Below, piece by piece: positions 18,199 through 27,406 of a stretch of DNA of 64,000 nt. Position 1 is the first letter of the stretch. Every line of letters starts with the position of its first letter. The position numbers and the translations under genes are program-made. Source of the stretch: Gordonia amicalis NBRC 100051 = JCM 11271. GTDB taxonomy: Bacteria; Actinomycetota; Actinomycetes; Mycobacteriales; Mycobacteriaceae. The notes beneath the pieces were generated by a model, which worked only from the letters and a program-made list of their open reading frames with translations, ran no database searches and was not told the DNA's origin. The stretch spans positions 1-64,000 of the forward strand of contig NZ_BANS01000032.1 in NCBI RefSeq assembly GCF_000332995.1, written 5' to 3'.

Positions 18199-18220
18199 GT
18201 GAACAGCTGCCGAACAGCTG
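18199..18220 (+). promoter_or_regulatory. PHO-box-like 11-bp direct repeat upstream of senX3
   Basis: GTGAACAGCTG and CCGAACAGCTG follow each other without a gap, so the GAACAGCTG cores repeat every 11 bp. This spacing is that of PhoB/PhoP/RegX3-type response-regulator sites. It lies 45-66 bases before the senX3 GTG and suggests autoregulation by RegX3. That RegX3 is the binder is inferred from position and spacing. Confidence 0.5.
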
Positions 18221-18264
18221 CGACCTATGTGCGACCGGAGTTGGTTCGGCCGTAAGCTGAGCGG

Positions 18265-19620
18265 GTGGCCGCCGCAATCTCAGCCGCGACGATCGCGTTC
18301 GTACTCGCGCTCATCCTCGGAGTCATGCTGGGCCGTCGACTCGACGCACCCCGGCGGTCCCGACGCCTCGCGCTCCGCTCATCGTCCAGCCGGGGACGTG
18401 CACCCGCGGAATTCCAGTGCTCTCCAGACGCTGCCCTGCCGGTTCCGGCCACCGACCGCGCGCTGGTGCCGCGGGCCGTGTCGGCATCCGCCGAGATCCG
18501 CGATTCCGACGTCGCGTCGACGACCGCCGACGGCCGCATGACCAAGGCCGGCCTGTTGAGCATGGTGGTCCGCCATTCGTCGACCGCCGTCGCGGTGGTC
18601 GACGAGTTCCGGGATGTCGTGATGTTCAACCAGCGGGCCGTCGAACTGGGCATCGTCCGCGAGATGCTGCTCGCCGACCCCGTCTGGGATGCGGTCAAGG
18701 ACGTCCTCGACTCCCACGTCGATCACCACTTCGAGTTCAACCCGCCCACCTCGACCCTCGGCTTCGTCTCCACCGGCCGCACCCCGCGACCCATCGTCGA
18801 ACACGTGCGGTGCCTCGCCAAGGTGGTGGCACAGGACGACGAGCGCTACGCCGTGGTCTACGGCCTCGACGACACCGAACACAAGCGTCTGGAGGCCACC
18901 CGGCGCGACTTCGTGGCGAACGTGTCGCACGAACTCAAGACGCCGGTCGGAGCCATCGGATTGCTGGCCGAGGCCCTCCTGGAATCAGCCGACGACGTCG
19001 AGTCGGTCCGGCACTTCGGGCAACGGGTGGTCGGGGAGACCAAACGCATGGGCAGGCTGGTGAGCGAGCTGCTGGCCCTGTCCCGCCTGCAGGAGGGCGA
19101 CACCCCCGAGTTCACCCCGGTCGGTGTCGACGAACTGATCGACGACGCCCTCTCGGCGGCGACGCTGACGGCGGAGGCGGCGGCGATCGAACTGCGGTCC
19201 GACGACCCGATCGGCGCGACGATCCGCGGCGACCGGCTCCTGCTGCTGACCGCTCTCAACAACCTGATCACCAACGCCATCGCCTATTCGCCTCCGGACA
19301 CCGTCGTCTCGATCAGCCGCCGCATCATCAAGATCGACGGCCGGCCCATGGTGGCGATCGCCGTGACCGACCGGGGCATCGGCATCGCGCGCGCCGACCA
19401 GCAGCGTGTCTTCGAACGGTTCTTCCGCGTCGACCAGGCGAGGTCGCGGATGACCGGTGGTACCGGACTGGGCCTGGCCATCGTCAAACACGTGGCCGCC
19501 AATCACGGCGGCACGATCAACCTGTGGAGCGAACCCGGTACGGGCTCCACCTTCACGCTGTGCATCCCCGAGGACCTCTCCGACATGGACTGGTCCACCG
19601 AGGATGGGGGGTCCAGGTGA
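18265..19620 (+). CDS. senX3: Phosphate-sensing sensor histidine kinase SenX3
   Basis: Membrane histidine kinase that controls RegX3 in response to phosphate supply. 451 residues from GTG 18265. One N-terminal transmembrane helix (about 4-24) and an ~70-residue low-complexity linker are followed by a PAS-like domain (about 95-210). The HisKA motif FVANVSHELKTP has the phosphorylated His at 222. The ATPase domain shows the N box NNLITNAI, G1 DRGIGIA and G2 GGTGLGLAIVKHV. Compared with mycobacterial SenX3 the second membrane helix is not obvious. regX3 follows after 64 bp, and an 11-bp repeat box lies upstream. Confidence 0.93.
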   Translation: MAAAISAATIAFVLALILGVMLGRRLDAPRRSRRLALRSSSSRGRAPAEFQCSPDAALPVPATDRALVPRAVSASAEIRDSDVASTTADGRMTKAGLLSMVVRHSSTAVAVVDEFRDVVMFNQRAVELGIVREMLLADPVWDAVKDVLDSHVDHHFEFNPPTSTLGFVSTGRTPRPIVEHVRCLAKVVAQDDERYAVVYGLDDTEHKRLEATRRDFVANVSHELKTPVGAIGLLAEALLESADDVESVRHFGQRVVGETKRMGRLVSELLALSRLQEGDTPEFTPVGVDELIDDALSAATLTAEAAAIELRSDDPIGATIRGDRLLLLTALNNLITNAIAYSPPDTVVSISRRIIKIDGRPMVAIAVTDRGIGIARADQQRVFERFFRVDQARSRMTGGTGLGLAIVKHVAANHGGTINLWSEPGTGSTFTLCIPEDLSDMDWSTEDGGSR

Positions 19621-19684
19621 GTCCCCACCATCTGCCGATCCGATCGGCCACCCCTGCGGTGACGACAACGAAGGAATCTGAGAG

Positions 19685-20371
19685 TTGACCCACGTGCTGA
19701 TCGTCGAGGACGAGGAATCGCTGGCTGATCCGCTGGCGTTCCTACTGCGCAAGGAAGGGTTCGAGGCCAGCATCGTCAACGACGGTGCGCAGGCGCTGCC
19801 GACCTTCGACCGCGTGAGCCCCGACATCGTGCTCCTCGACCTGATGCTGCCCGGGATGTCGGGGACAGAGATCTGCAAGGCCCTACGGGCCCGGTCGAAT
19901 GTGCCGGTGATCATGGTGACAGCCCGCGACACCGAGATCGACAAGGTCGTCGGCCTGGAACTCGGTGCCGACGACTACGTGACCAAGCCGTACTCGGCAC
20001 GGGAACTCATCGCCCGCATCCGGGCGGTCCTGCGACGCGGGGGCGACACCGCCGAGGAGGACCTCGATCTCGGTGTCCTCGAGGCGGGCCCGGTCCGGAT
20101 GGACGTCGAGCGTCATACCGTCGCGGTCAACGGTGAATCGATCACCATGCCGCTCAAGGAATTCGATCTCCTCGAATACCTTCTGCGCAATGCCGGCCGT
20201 GTGCTGACGCGCGGGCAGCTGATCGATCGCGTCTGGGGTGCCGACTACGTCGGCGACACCAAGACCCTGGACGTGCACGTGAAGCGCCTGCGCTCCAAGA
20301 TCGAGCCGGACCCGGCCAACCCGAAACACCTCATCACCGTTCGCGGACTCGGATACAAACTGGAGGCCTGA
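19685..20371 (+). CDS. regX3: Two-component response regulator RegX3
   Basis: OmpR/PhoB-family regulator, 228 residues, starting at a TTG (19685) with AAGGA about 12 bases upstream; no ATG/GTG would give a full receiver domain. Receiver domain 1-120: acidic pocket E8-D9, phosphorylation site D52 (LLDLMLPGMSG), T79 and K101 (TKPYSARELIAR). Winged-helix domain about 130-228 with KTLDVHVKRLRSKIE and the ending RGLGYKLEA. Paired with senX3 as in mycobacteria, where the system drives the phosphate-starvation genes. The TTG start may keep its level low. Confidence 0.95.
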   Translation: MTHVLIVEDEESLADPLAFLLRKEGFEASIVNDGAQALPTFDRVSPDIVLLDLMLPGMSGTEICKALRARSNVPVIMVTARDTEIDKVVGLELGADDYVTKPYSARELIARIRAVLRRGGDTAEEDLDLGVLEAGPVRMDVERHTVAVNGESITMPLKEFDLLEYLLRNAGRVLTRGQLIDRVWGADYVGDTKTLDVHVKRLRSKIEPDPANPKHLITVRGLGYKLEA

Positions 20372-20373
20372 GC

Positions 20374-20402
20374 CGGGTGCGCGGGGTGTCCCCGCGCACC
20401 CG
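20374..20402. terminator. Bidirectional terminator between regX3 and the Rv0495c homologue
   Basis: A perfect 13-bp stem (CGGGTGCGCGGGG with its complement) closes on a 3-base TGT loop. It fills the whole 33-bp gap between two converging genes and would serve both. Confidence 0.8.
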
Positions 20403-20404
20403 TG

Positions 20405-21271
20405 TCACTCCGGCGGCTGCAGCTCGTATTTGACGTCGGTCTCGCGACGCGCGGTCGCGGCTGTTGTTGCCGGGTGAACGGCGATGAGCCCCAACCCGTT
20501 CCGGCGCCGGCATGCGGCCGCGAGGGCCTCGTAGGCGGCGGCGCCGATGAGCTCGGTCAGCTCGGGCGCATAGGACTCCCAGACCTGCTTCGCGCCGACG
20601 TGTGCGTCGGGCGATCCCGAGCAGTACCACTTGAGATCGTGCCCGCCCTCGCCCCAGCCACGGCGGTCGAACTCGGTGATCGTGGTCTGCAACACCTGGG
20701 TGCCGTCGGGACGTTCCACCCAGTCCTGCTCACGGCGCACCGGCAGCTGCCAGCACACGTCGGGCTTGACGGTGAGCGGCTCGAGGCCCTTGCGCAAGGC
20801 CATCGAGTGCAGTGCACAACCCACGCCGCCGGCGAAGCCCGGACGGTTCAGGAAGATGCACGCGCCCTTGTGAAGTCGCGTCTTCAGCGCGGGCTCGTCA
20901 TCGAGGTCACCCTCCTCGAGGTAGCCCTTGGGGCCGAGTGGGTTCTTGCCGGAACCCTTGTTGTGGAACTGCCAGTCCTCGGGGGTGAGCATCGAGACGC
21001 CGTGGGCGAGACGTTTGCGGTCGTCGGAGTCGGACAGGTAGGCGCCGTGGCTACAGCAGCCGTCGGTCTCGCGTCCGGGCAGGATGCCCTGGCAGGCCGG
21101 GGTGCCGAAGACGCACGTCCAGTGCGACAGCAGCCAGGTCAGGTCGGCTCTGATGTGGTGTTCGGGATCGGCCGGATCGACGAATTCGTACCATTCGCGC
21201 GGAAAGTCGAGTTCGACCTCCGGGGCGGGGGTGATTCGTGGCGCGGACGGCGAGATGGCGGTCACGACCAC
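20405..21271 (-). CDS. Conserved cysteine-rich protein, Rv0495c homologue
   Basis: 288 residues from one of two nearby GTG codons (21271 or 21265). Soluble, with a cysteine set [12 protein letters not shown]...[11 protein letters not shown] and later [17 protein letters not shown] and KWYCSG. This resembles the YkgJ-type metal-binding clusters and suggests an iron-sulfur or zinc centre. The position between regX3 and ppx is that of Rv0495c in M. tuberculosis, whose function is not known to me. It converges on regX3 and is divergent from ppx. No further function is assigned. Confidence 0.75.
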   Translation of the reverse strand: MVVTAISPSAPRITPAPEVELDFPREWYEFVDPADPEHHIRADLTWLLSHWTCVFGTPACQGILPGRETDGCCSHGAYLSDSDDRKRLAHGVSMLTPEDWQFHNKGSGKNPLGPKGYLEEGDLDDEPALKTRLHKGACIFLNRPGFAGGVGCALHSMALRKGLEPLTVKPDVCWQLPVRREQDWVERPDGTQVLQTTITEFDRRGWGEGGHDLKWYCSGSPDAHVGAKQVWESYAPELTELIGAAAYEALAAACRRRNGLGLIAVHPATTAATARRETDVKYELQPPE

Positions 21272-21320
21272 AACGGTAGCCGGGATCGTGCCGCCACGAC
21301 GCCTGCACTACCGTTGACGC

Positions 21321-22298
21321 GTGCGCTTAGGAGTTCTGGATGTGGGTAGCAACACTGTCCACCTCCTGGTGGTCGACGCCCATCGGGGCGGTCACCCGAC
21401 CCCCATGAGTTCGACCAAGGCGGTTCTACGGCTGGCCGAACAGATCGACGACGACGGCCGGATGAGTGACAAGGCCGTGGCGAAGCTGATCGACTCGGTT
21501 GAGGAGTTCACCCACATCGCGGCCACCTCCGGATGCGAGCAGATGATGGCCTTCGCGACGTCGGCCGTCCGGGACGCCACCAACTCCGACGATCTGCTCG
21601 ACGAGGTCGAGAGGTGCACCGGTGTGCGCATCGCGGTCCTGTCCGGCCGTGACGAGGCGCGGCTCACCTCACTTGCCGTCCGCCGCTGGCGCGGGTGGAG
21701 CGCGGGACGCATCCTCGCCCTCGACATCGGCGGCGGGTCCCTGGAGATGTCCAACGGCGTCGACGAGGAGCCCGATGTCGCGCTGTCGCTGCCCCTGGGC
21801 GCCGGCCGGCTGACGCGTGAGTGGCTGCCGGACGATCCACCGGACCGGCGTCGGATCGGTGTCCTGAGGGACTGGCTCGACGCGGAGTTGCGTGGACCGG
21901 CCAAGGAACTCCTCGGGCCCGGTTCACCAGACCTCTGTGTGGGCACCTCGAAGACCTTCCGCAGCCTCGCCCGACTCACCGGGGCCGCGCCGTCGAGCGC
22001 GGGACCCCGCGTTCGTCGCGAACTGACCACAGGTGGCCTTCGTCAGCTGATCTCCTTCATCTCCCGGATGACCCGCTCCGACCGCGCCGAGCTCGAAGGC
22101 GTCAGCGCCGATCGTGCCGGTCAGCTGGTTGCGGGGGCGCTCGTGGCGGAGGCGGCTATGCGGGCCTTCCAAGTCGATACACTGGAAATCTGTCCGTGGG
22201 CTCTGCGGGAGGGCGTCATCCTGCGTCGACTTGACGCGGAACCGGCCGACTCGTTCGAGCCCTCACAGACGACTGGCGCCCGTGGCGGCGTCGGCTGA
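21321..22298 (+). CDS. ppx: Exopolyphosphatase (Ppx/GppA family)
   Basis: Releases phosphate from polyphosphate or acts on (p)ppGpp-type substrates; 325 residues, the short single-fold form seen in Rv0496 (Ppx1). ASKHA fold: phosphate-1 loop GVLDVGSNTVHLLV near the N-terminus, the FATSAVRDA motif, and phosphate-2 loop ALDIGGGSLEM. The start is the GTG at 21321; TACCGT 8 bases upstream could be a -10 box for a leaderless message. The neighbourhood with senX3-regX3 fits phosphate metabolism. The gene following encodes a membrane protein, as in mycobacteria. Confidence 0.92.
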   Translation: MRLGVLDVGSNTVHLLVVDAHRGGHPTPMSSTKAVLRLAEQIDDDGRMSDKAVAKLIDSVEEFTHIAATSGCEQMMAFATSAVRDATNSDDLLDEVERCTGVRIAVLSGRDEARLTSLAVRRWRGWSAGRILALDIGGGSLEMSNGVDEEPDVALSLPLGAGRLTREWLPDDPPDRRRIGVLRDWLDAELRGPAKELLGPGSPDLCVGTSKTFRSLARLTGAAPSSAGPRVRRELTTGGLRQLISFISRMTRSDRAELEGVSADRAGQLVAGALVAEAAMRAFQVDTLEICPWALREGVILRRLDAEPADSFEPSQTTGARGGVG

Positions 22299-22430
22299 TC
22301 CGGTCTGCGATGCCCACGGGTGCGCGGGATGGGGGAGAAGGTCGACGGTGTGGTCCACGAGCGCCGAGAGTTACCCAAGCGGATGCGCTCGACCGGCATC
22401 CGGTGACGTTCGAGGACGGAGAGCCACTTC

Positions 22431-24287
22431 ATGTCGAAGGATTCGGAACCCGAATCTCGACCCATTTCGGTATCGGAACTACTCGCCCGGTCGCAGGCGG
22501 CCGGCGGTACGACGCCGACCCGGCGTGACGGTCGGGGACGGCGGCGTGCGGGTCGCGACGGCTCGGTCTCGGTTTCCGAACTGACCGGAGAGATCCCGAA
22601 GATCAACGACGCGTCCGCACCGCAGGCCGACGAGAAGATCGCGCCCGCAGACAAGGGTGCGTCCGCGGAGGCCCGGGAGGCCGAGGCTCCGACGGTCGAG
22701 GCCCCGGAGGCCGAGCCCACCGAGGCGACCACCACCGAGGCCGAGGCCACCGAGACCACCGAGGCCGAGGCCACCGAGACCGCGACCCCGGCTGCGCCCG
22801 AATCCGCCGCGCCCGACGCGTCCGAGGCGAAGCCGACCGAGGCGAAGGCCTCGGAGCCGAAGGACACCGGGACCTCCGCCGACAAGACCGCATCCGGGCC
22901 CGCGACCCGCGGATGGAGCCCCACGGGCCGGTCGGGGACCGAGACCCCGGGCGGTCCGTTCCCACGGTCGGGGAATCCCGTTGCGCGTCGCGCCGCCGAC
23001 GACCGCCCGGTCGCCGATCGGCCGCGCCCGGACCGGCCGTTCGCGCCGGGAGGTCGCACCGCCAGCGGGATGCCCGGCTTCGGCGCGACGCCGCCGGCCA
23101 CCCGTGACTTCAGCTCGGACGCCGTGGCCCGCCGCATGAGTCCGCCGCGCGATTCGGAGCCCGTCGACGAGGAGTCGGCGAACGCGGTCACCGGGATCAT
23201 CCCGATGGTGGACGGGGCCGATGGCGGCACCGACGAAGGTCTCGTCGTCGTCGAATCCGATGATGTGGTGACCCACGACCTGACCGAGGTCGACTCCGGT
23301 TCCGGACCGCGTGAGCGCGGTGACAGCGGGTTCTCCGACGTCATGGACTTCGACGCCTACCGCAACTTCGCCGACGTGGAAGGCGACGCCGGCCCCGGTG
23401 CACAGCCGACCGGTACGAGCAGGCTCAAAGGCGCCAAGGCGCTCGGCGGGCTCGCACGCAAGCTCTTCGGCCGGAAGGGGGCCGCCGCTGCCGTCGGTTC
23501 CGGGACCCAGGCCGGCACGTCGGCGGCCGAGGACACCGGCACGCGGTCCGTTCCGGGTGGCCGTGCGCGAGCCGCCGCGGCACGGGCACGCCGTGACGAC
23601 GACAACCCGACCGAGATCATCGAGCCCATCGCGCCCCCGGAAGACGACTCCACGCGCGAGGACACCGCGCGGGACGAGACCCGGCCGGAGGAGACCCGAC
23701 CCGAGGAAACAGAGGCCTGGCAGGCGTCGGCCCAGTGGTACGACACCGAGGCGTGGTCGGCGCCGGTCGTGGACGAAGAGGACAACCAGCAGGACGAGAC
23801 GACCCCCGAACCGGCCGAGGGCTCCGAGGCGGTGGTCCTGTCCAAGCACGAGACCGCACGCGTGGAGGAGACCACTGATCTCGACGAGACCCCCGACGTC
23901 GTCGCCGACGGGTCGTCGGAGGAGACCGCCGCCATCTCGGCGGGCGCCGCGGACTCCGAGCAGGGCAAGGTCGAGAAGCCCGCGGTCGCCGGCAGCGAGG
24001 TCGGCGAACCGGAGGCTGGGGAGGAGCGGTCACCGGCCCTCGCCTGGCTCCTGATCCTCGGTCAGGCAGTCGTGGGTCTGCTGGTCGGCATCGGTCTGTT
24101 CTGGGGATTCACCGAGCTGTGGCGCTGGAACCCGTACTTCGCGCTGGTCCTCGCGGTGCTGGTGATCTTCGGGATCGTCACGCTCTCGCACGTCGTGCGG
24201 CGCACCAAGGACCTGGCGACGACGCTGCTCGCATTGGGCGTCGGGCTGTTGGTGACCATCGGTCCACTTGTGTTGCTGGCAACGTGA
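22431..24287 (+). CDS. Rv0497-like membrane protein with very long disordered N-terminal region
   Basis: 618 residues from ATG 22431 with GGAGAG about 9 bases upstream. Residues 1-530 are low-complexity and disordered. They begin with two related motifs (PISVSELLARSQ and SVSVSELTGEIP), then come acidic Glu/Ala/Thr repeats (TEATTTEAEATETTEAEATE in form) and Arg/Pro/Gly-rich parts. Three transmembrane helices lie at about 533-555, 562-580 and 592-615. Rv0497 at this place in M. tuberculosis is about half as long, so the disordered region is expanded. It overlaps the next gene by GTGA. Function unknown; a membrane scaffold is one possibility. Confidence 0.8.
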   Translation: MSKDSEPESRPISVSELLARSQAAGGTTPTRRDGRGRRRAGRDGSVSVSELTGEIPKINDASAPQADEKIAPADKGASAEAREAEAPTVEAPEAEPTEATTTEAEATETTEAEATETATPAAPESAAPDASEAKPTEAKASEPKDTGTSADKTASGPATRGWSPTGRSGTETPGGPFPRSGNPVARRAADDRPVADRPRPDRPFAPGGRTASGMPGFGATPPATRDFSSDAVARRMSPPRDSEPVDEESANAVTGIIPMVDGADGGTDEGLVVVESDDVVTHDLTEVDSGSGPRERGDSGFSDVMDFDAYRNFADVEGDAGPGAQPTGTSRLKGAKALGGLARKLFGRKGAAAAVGSGTQAGTSAAEDTGTRSVPGGRARAAAARARRDDDNPTEIIEPIAPPEDDSTREDTARDETRPEETRPEETEAWQASAQWYDTEAWSAPVVDEEDNQQDETTPEPAEGSEAVVLSKHETARVEETTDLDETPDVVADGSSEETAAISAGAADSEQGKVEKPAVAGSEVGEPEAGEERSPALAWLLILGQAVVGLLVGIGLFWGFTELWRWNPYFALVLAVLVIFGIVTLSHVVRRTKDLATTLLALGVGLLVTIGPLVLLAT

Positions 24288-25192
24288 CGTCGTCCGAGCC
24301 ACCCCTTCTCCCCAGACCAGAGATACCCATCGGTCTGTCCACCGCCTCGGTCTACCCGCAGAACACCGAGGCGGCCTTCGCCTACGCGGCGGATCTCGGT
24401 TACGACGGGGTCGAGCTGATGGTCTGGGGCGACCCGGTCAGCCAGGACATTCGCCGCGTCGGATATCTGTCGGACCACTACCAGGTCCCGGTGTTGTCGA
24501 TCCATGCCCCGTGCCTGCTGATCTCACAGCGCGTCTGGGGCCGGGACCCGGTGGTGAAACTGGCCCGATCGGTGCAGGCGGCCGAGGATCTGGGTGCCCC
24601 GACCGTGGTGGTGCACCCACCGTTCCGCTGGCAGCGCGGCTATGTGTCGGCCTTCGACGACCTCGTCGGCGAGCTCGAGGACGACAGCGGGGTCGCGATA
24701 GCCGTGGAGAACATGTTCCCGATGCGTGCCGACCGTTTCTTCGGATCACGTGAACCATCCGTGCGACGACTCCAGAAGCGGGGCGGTGGGCCCGGTCTCG
24801 CCGCGTCCGCATTCGGCAAGTCGATCGATCCCACCGACGACGGATACGCGAACTACACCCTCGACCTCTCGCACACCGCGACGGCCGGGGTGGACGCCCT
24901 CGATCTCCTCGATCGCATGGGACGCAACCTCAACCACCTCCATCTCGCCGACGGGCACGGTGCGGCGACCGACGAACACCTCATCCCCGGCGACGGTGGA
25001 CAACCGTGTGCCGAGGTGTGCCGCCGGATCGCGGCGAGCGACTTCGCCGGTGCCGTGGTGCTGGAGGTCAGCACCGGCAGCGCCCGGACCAAGCCCGAGC
25101 GCGGTGCACTCCTGGCCCGTTCGCTAGATTTTGCGCGGCAGCATCTCAAACGGGAGCTGCACCCCGAGAGCGCCGGCCGGCGCAACAACTGA
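24284..25192 (+). CDS. Sugar phosphate isomerase/epimerase-like TIM-barrel protein (Rv0498 homologue)
   Basis: 302 residues from GTG 24284, which overlaps the preceding stop (GTGA); an upstream open frame is antisense noise. AP-endonuclease-2/xylose isomerase-like TIM barrel: GLSTASVYPQN at strand 1, DGVELMVWG, HAPCLL, VVHPPFRWQ, VENMFP, LDLSHT, LHLADGHG with likely metal ligands Glu, His and Asp, and a final VLEVST. Substrate unknown. Same place and orientation as Rv0498, downstream of the Rv0497 homologue. Confidence 0.85.
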   Translation: MTSSEPPLLPRPEIPIGLSTASVYPQNTEAAFAYAADLGYDGVELMVWGDPVSQDIRRVGYLSDHYQVPVLSIHAPCLLISQRVWGRDPVVKLARSVQAAEDLGAPTVVVHPPFRWQRGYVSAFDDLVGELEDDSGVAIAVENMFPMRADRFFGSREPSVRRLQKRGGGPGLAASAFGKSIDPTDDGYANYTLDLSHTATAGVDALDLLDRMGRNLNHLHLADGHGAATDEHLIPGDGGQPCAEVCRRIAASDFAGAVVLEVSTGSARTKPERGALLARSLDFARQHLKRELHPESAGRRNN

Positions 25193-25256
25193 CGCCGGAG
25201 ATCGTCGCGTTGCGGTCTTCGCCGGCGTCGGGGTCGGCACGACGAAAGCGGGGACC

Positions 25257-26117
25257 ATGACCAGCAAGATCACCGAGGTGCAGATCCTGACCGAGGTGGA
25301 CCGCGGTGGTCCCGACGCCATCACGCTGCGTGCGCACATCGACGAGACCTTCACCATCGGACCCAAGGTGCACGGCGGCACCCTGCAGATGGTCGTGGCG
25401 AAGGCGGCGCGCACCGCACTCACCGCCCTCACCCCGTCCGACGACCCGAAAGTCGCGGATGCGTCCGCCGCGATGATCCCGGTCGCCATCGCCAGTGACT
25501 ACCTGACCGCCCCGGACGCCGCGGACATCGATTTCGCGATCACCGTGCGCAAACGCGGCCGGACCGTGACGGTCCTGCACGTCGACGCGGTCCAGCAGGG
25601 TCGTACGGTCGTCTCCTCGTCGGTGACGATGGCGCGTCCCGACTCCGGGACCCCGCACCACTCCGGTCCGAACGTGCTCGACGGCACGCCAGTCGAACCG
25701 CCGTCGACCGGCATCCCCCTCGACGGTTCGCCGATCGCCGAGGTCAACCACCTCGGCGCGGCGATCGACCTGGTCCTCGACCCGGAGACGTTCCCGATCG
25801 TCCGCGGTGAGACCGGTGAGCCGCTCGTGCGCGGGTGGATCCGTCCGAAGGACGTCGATCCCGACGAATACTTCTCGGTCCTCGTCTGCGACATCTCGCC
25901 GCCGGTGGTCATGAATCTCGCGTTGTTCGGTTGGGCGCCGACCGTGCAGCTGACCACCTATGTCCGACGGCATCCGGCGCCCGGGTGGCTGCGCTTCGCC
26001 GCGACGAGTACCGAGGTCGGGCCCGGAATGTTCGAGGAGGATCATCTCGTGGTGGACTCGACCGGGACGGTTGTCGCCCAGTCCCGCCAATTGGCACTCA
26101 TTCCCGCAGGAAGGTAG
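25257..26117 (+). CDS. Acyl-CoA thioesterase-like double hot-dog protein (Rv0499 homologue)
   Basis: 286 residues from ATG 25257; the open frame upstream of this overlaps the previous gene. Two hot-dog halves: the N-terminal one contains GPKVHGGTLQMVVAKAA, the C-terminal one GEPLVRGWIRP and PPVVMNLALFGWAPTVQLTTYVRR (in parts), a TesB/FcoT-type core. Probably hydrolyses or binds acyl-CoA in the cytoplasm; substrate unknown. Followed after 6 bp by proC, so probably in the same transcript, as Rv0499-Rv0500. Confidence 0.8.
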   Translation: MTSKITEVQILTEVDRGGPDAITLRAHIDETFTIGPKVHGGTLQMVVAKAARTALTALTPSDDPKVADASAAMIPVAIASDYLTAPDAADIDFAITVRKRGRTVTVLHVDAVQQGRTVVSSSVTMARPDSGTPHHSGPNVLDGTPVEPPSTGIPLDGSPIAEVNHLGAAIDLVLDPETFPIVRGETGEPLVRGWIRPKDVDPDEYFSVLVCDISPPVVMNLALFGWAPTVQLTTYVRRHPAPGWLRFAATSTEVGPGMFEEDHLVVDSTGTVVAQSRQLALIPAGR

Positions 26118-26123
26118 ACATTC

Positions 26124-26984
26124 GTGACCGAACGCATCGCCATCATCGGTGGAGGCAAGATCGGGGAGGCGCTCCTGGCCGGCCTGATCGGCGCCGGAAC
26201 CCCGACGAAGGATCTCGTCGTCGCGGAGAAACTCGAATCCCGGGCGTCCGAGATCGCCGACGAGTACGGGGTCCTGGTCACCGACGTGAAGACGGCCGCC
26301 GAATCCGCGCACTACGTCTTCCTGGCCATCAAGCCGGACGACGTCGACTCGGTGCTCCACATCCTCGCCTCGGCGGAGGACAACGCCGAGAGCGAACGCG
26401 TCACCGTGACCCTGGTGGCCGGCATCCCGCTGGAGCGCTACGAAAGCGCCCTACAGGCCGGTTCGCCGGTCATCCGTGTCATGCCCAACACCCCGATGCT
26501 GGTCAACGAGGCCATGTCCGCGGTCGCTGCCGGCCGCTACGTCGGCGAGGAGCAACTCCAGGCGGTCGTCAGACTCCTCAAGACCGTGGGGCGGGTGGCC
26601 GTGGTACCGGAGAAGCAGATGGACGCGGTCACCGCCGTGTCCGGGTCCGGACCCGCCTACGTCTTCCTGCTCGCCGAGGCGATGATCGACGCCGGTGTCG
26701 GGCTCGGACTCACCCGCGCCCAGGCGTCCGAGATGGCCATCCAGACCATCCGCGGTGCGGGGGTCCTGCTCAGCGATTCGGGTATGTCACCCGTCGACCT
26801 GCGGGCCGCGGTGACCTCTCCGGGCGGGACCACCGCCGAGGCGATCCGCGAGTTCGAGGCGAACGGTCTACGGCACGCCGTCTACCAGGCGACTCGCGCG
26901 TGCGCGGCCGCCAGCGCACGAGGCGGACGTCGAGTGGAAGTCGAGGGTTTGGCGTCGGGACACGCGGTTTCCGACACCCCATGA
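26124..26984 (+). CDS. proC: Pyrroline-5-carboxylate reductase
   Basis: Last step of proline synthesis: NAD(P)H-dependent reduction of pyrroline-5-carboxylate. 286 residues from GTG 26124. Rossmann motif IIGGGKIGEALLAGL at the N-terminus, FLAIKPDDV, VIRVMPNTPMLV, and the P5CR signature AVSGSGPAYVFLLAEAMIDAG and SPGGTTAEAI. A short Arg-rich C-terminal extension follows. Same position as Rv0500. Confidence 0.96.
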   Translation: MTERIAIIGGGKIGEALLAGLIGAGTPTKDLVVAEKLESRASEIADEYGVLVTDVKTAAESAHYVFLAIKPDDVDSVLHILASAEDNAESERVTVTLVAGIPLERYESALQAGSPVIRVMPNTPMLVNEAMSAVAAGRYVGEEQLQAVVRLLKTVGRVAVVPEKQMDAVTAVSGSGPAYVFLLAEAMIDAGVGLGLTRAQASEMAIQTIRGAGVLLSDSGMSPVDLRAAVTSPGGTTAEAIREFEANGLRHAVYQATRACAAASARGGRRVEVEGLASGHAVSDTP

Positions 26985-27172
26985 GTAGTGGTCGACAGGC
27001 AGCTAAACCCCAGCATGTTGGGGTCGAGTCACAGAAATCTCAGGAATCACGGCCCCTCACGTCGCTTTTTTCACATCTGCCACGCTAAGCTGCTTTAAGC
27101 ACGTGCGTGTCTGATGTCCGCAGGAGGGGAAGCCTGCGGCCGCGACGCGTGCACCGGAGGTATGAGTGATCA

Positions 27173-27406
27173 ATGGCACCTGCAGACACTCCTGGTGACA
27201 GGACGGCCTCGGTGAGCAACGCGACCTCTGGGTCGCAGTTCCTCACCGTCGCCGAGGTTGCGTCGCTGATGCGCGTTTCGAAGATGACCGTCTACCGTCT
27301 CGTCCACAACGGCGAACTGCCTGCGGTTCGGGTCGGACGCTCGTTCCGTGTGCACGCGAAAGCGGTGCACGACTACCTGGAGACGTCGTACTTCGACGCC
27401 GGATAG
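27173..27406 (+). CDS. Excisionase-type helix-turn-helix DNA-binding protein (Rv0500A homologue)
   Basis: 77 residues from ATG 27173, with GGAGG 11 bases upstream. MerR/Xis-type HTH: FLTVAEVASLMRVSKMTVYRLVHNGELPAVRVGRSFRVH. The strongly conserved C-terminal part (KAVHDYLETSYFDAG) matches the actinobacterial chromosomal protein at this locus, which is unrelated to phage excision in practice. Its target is not known to me. The 188-bp leader contains CCGCAGG-N8-CCTGCGG (27118-27139), which might act in the mRNA. A terminator follows at 27442. Confidence 0.88.
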   Translation: MAPADTPGDRTASVSNATSGSQFLTVAEVASLMRVSKMTVYRLVHNGELPAVRVGRSFRVHAKAVHDYLETSYFDAG

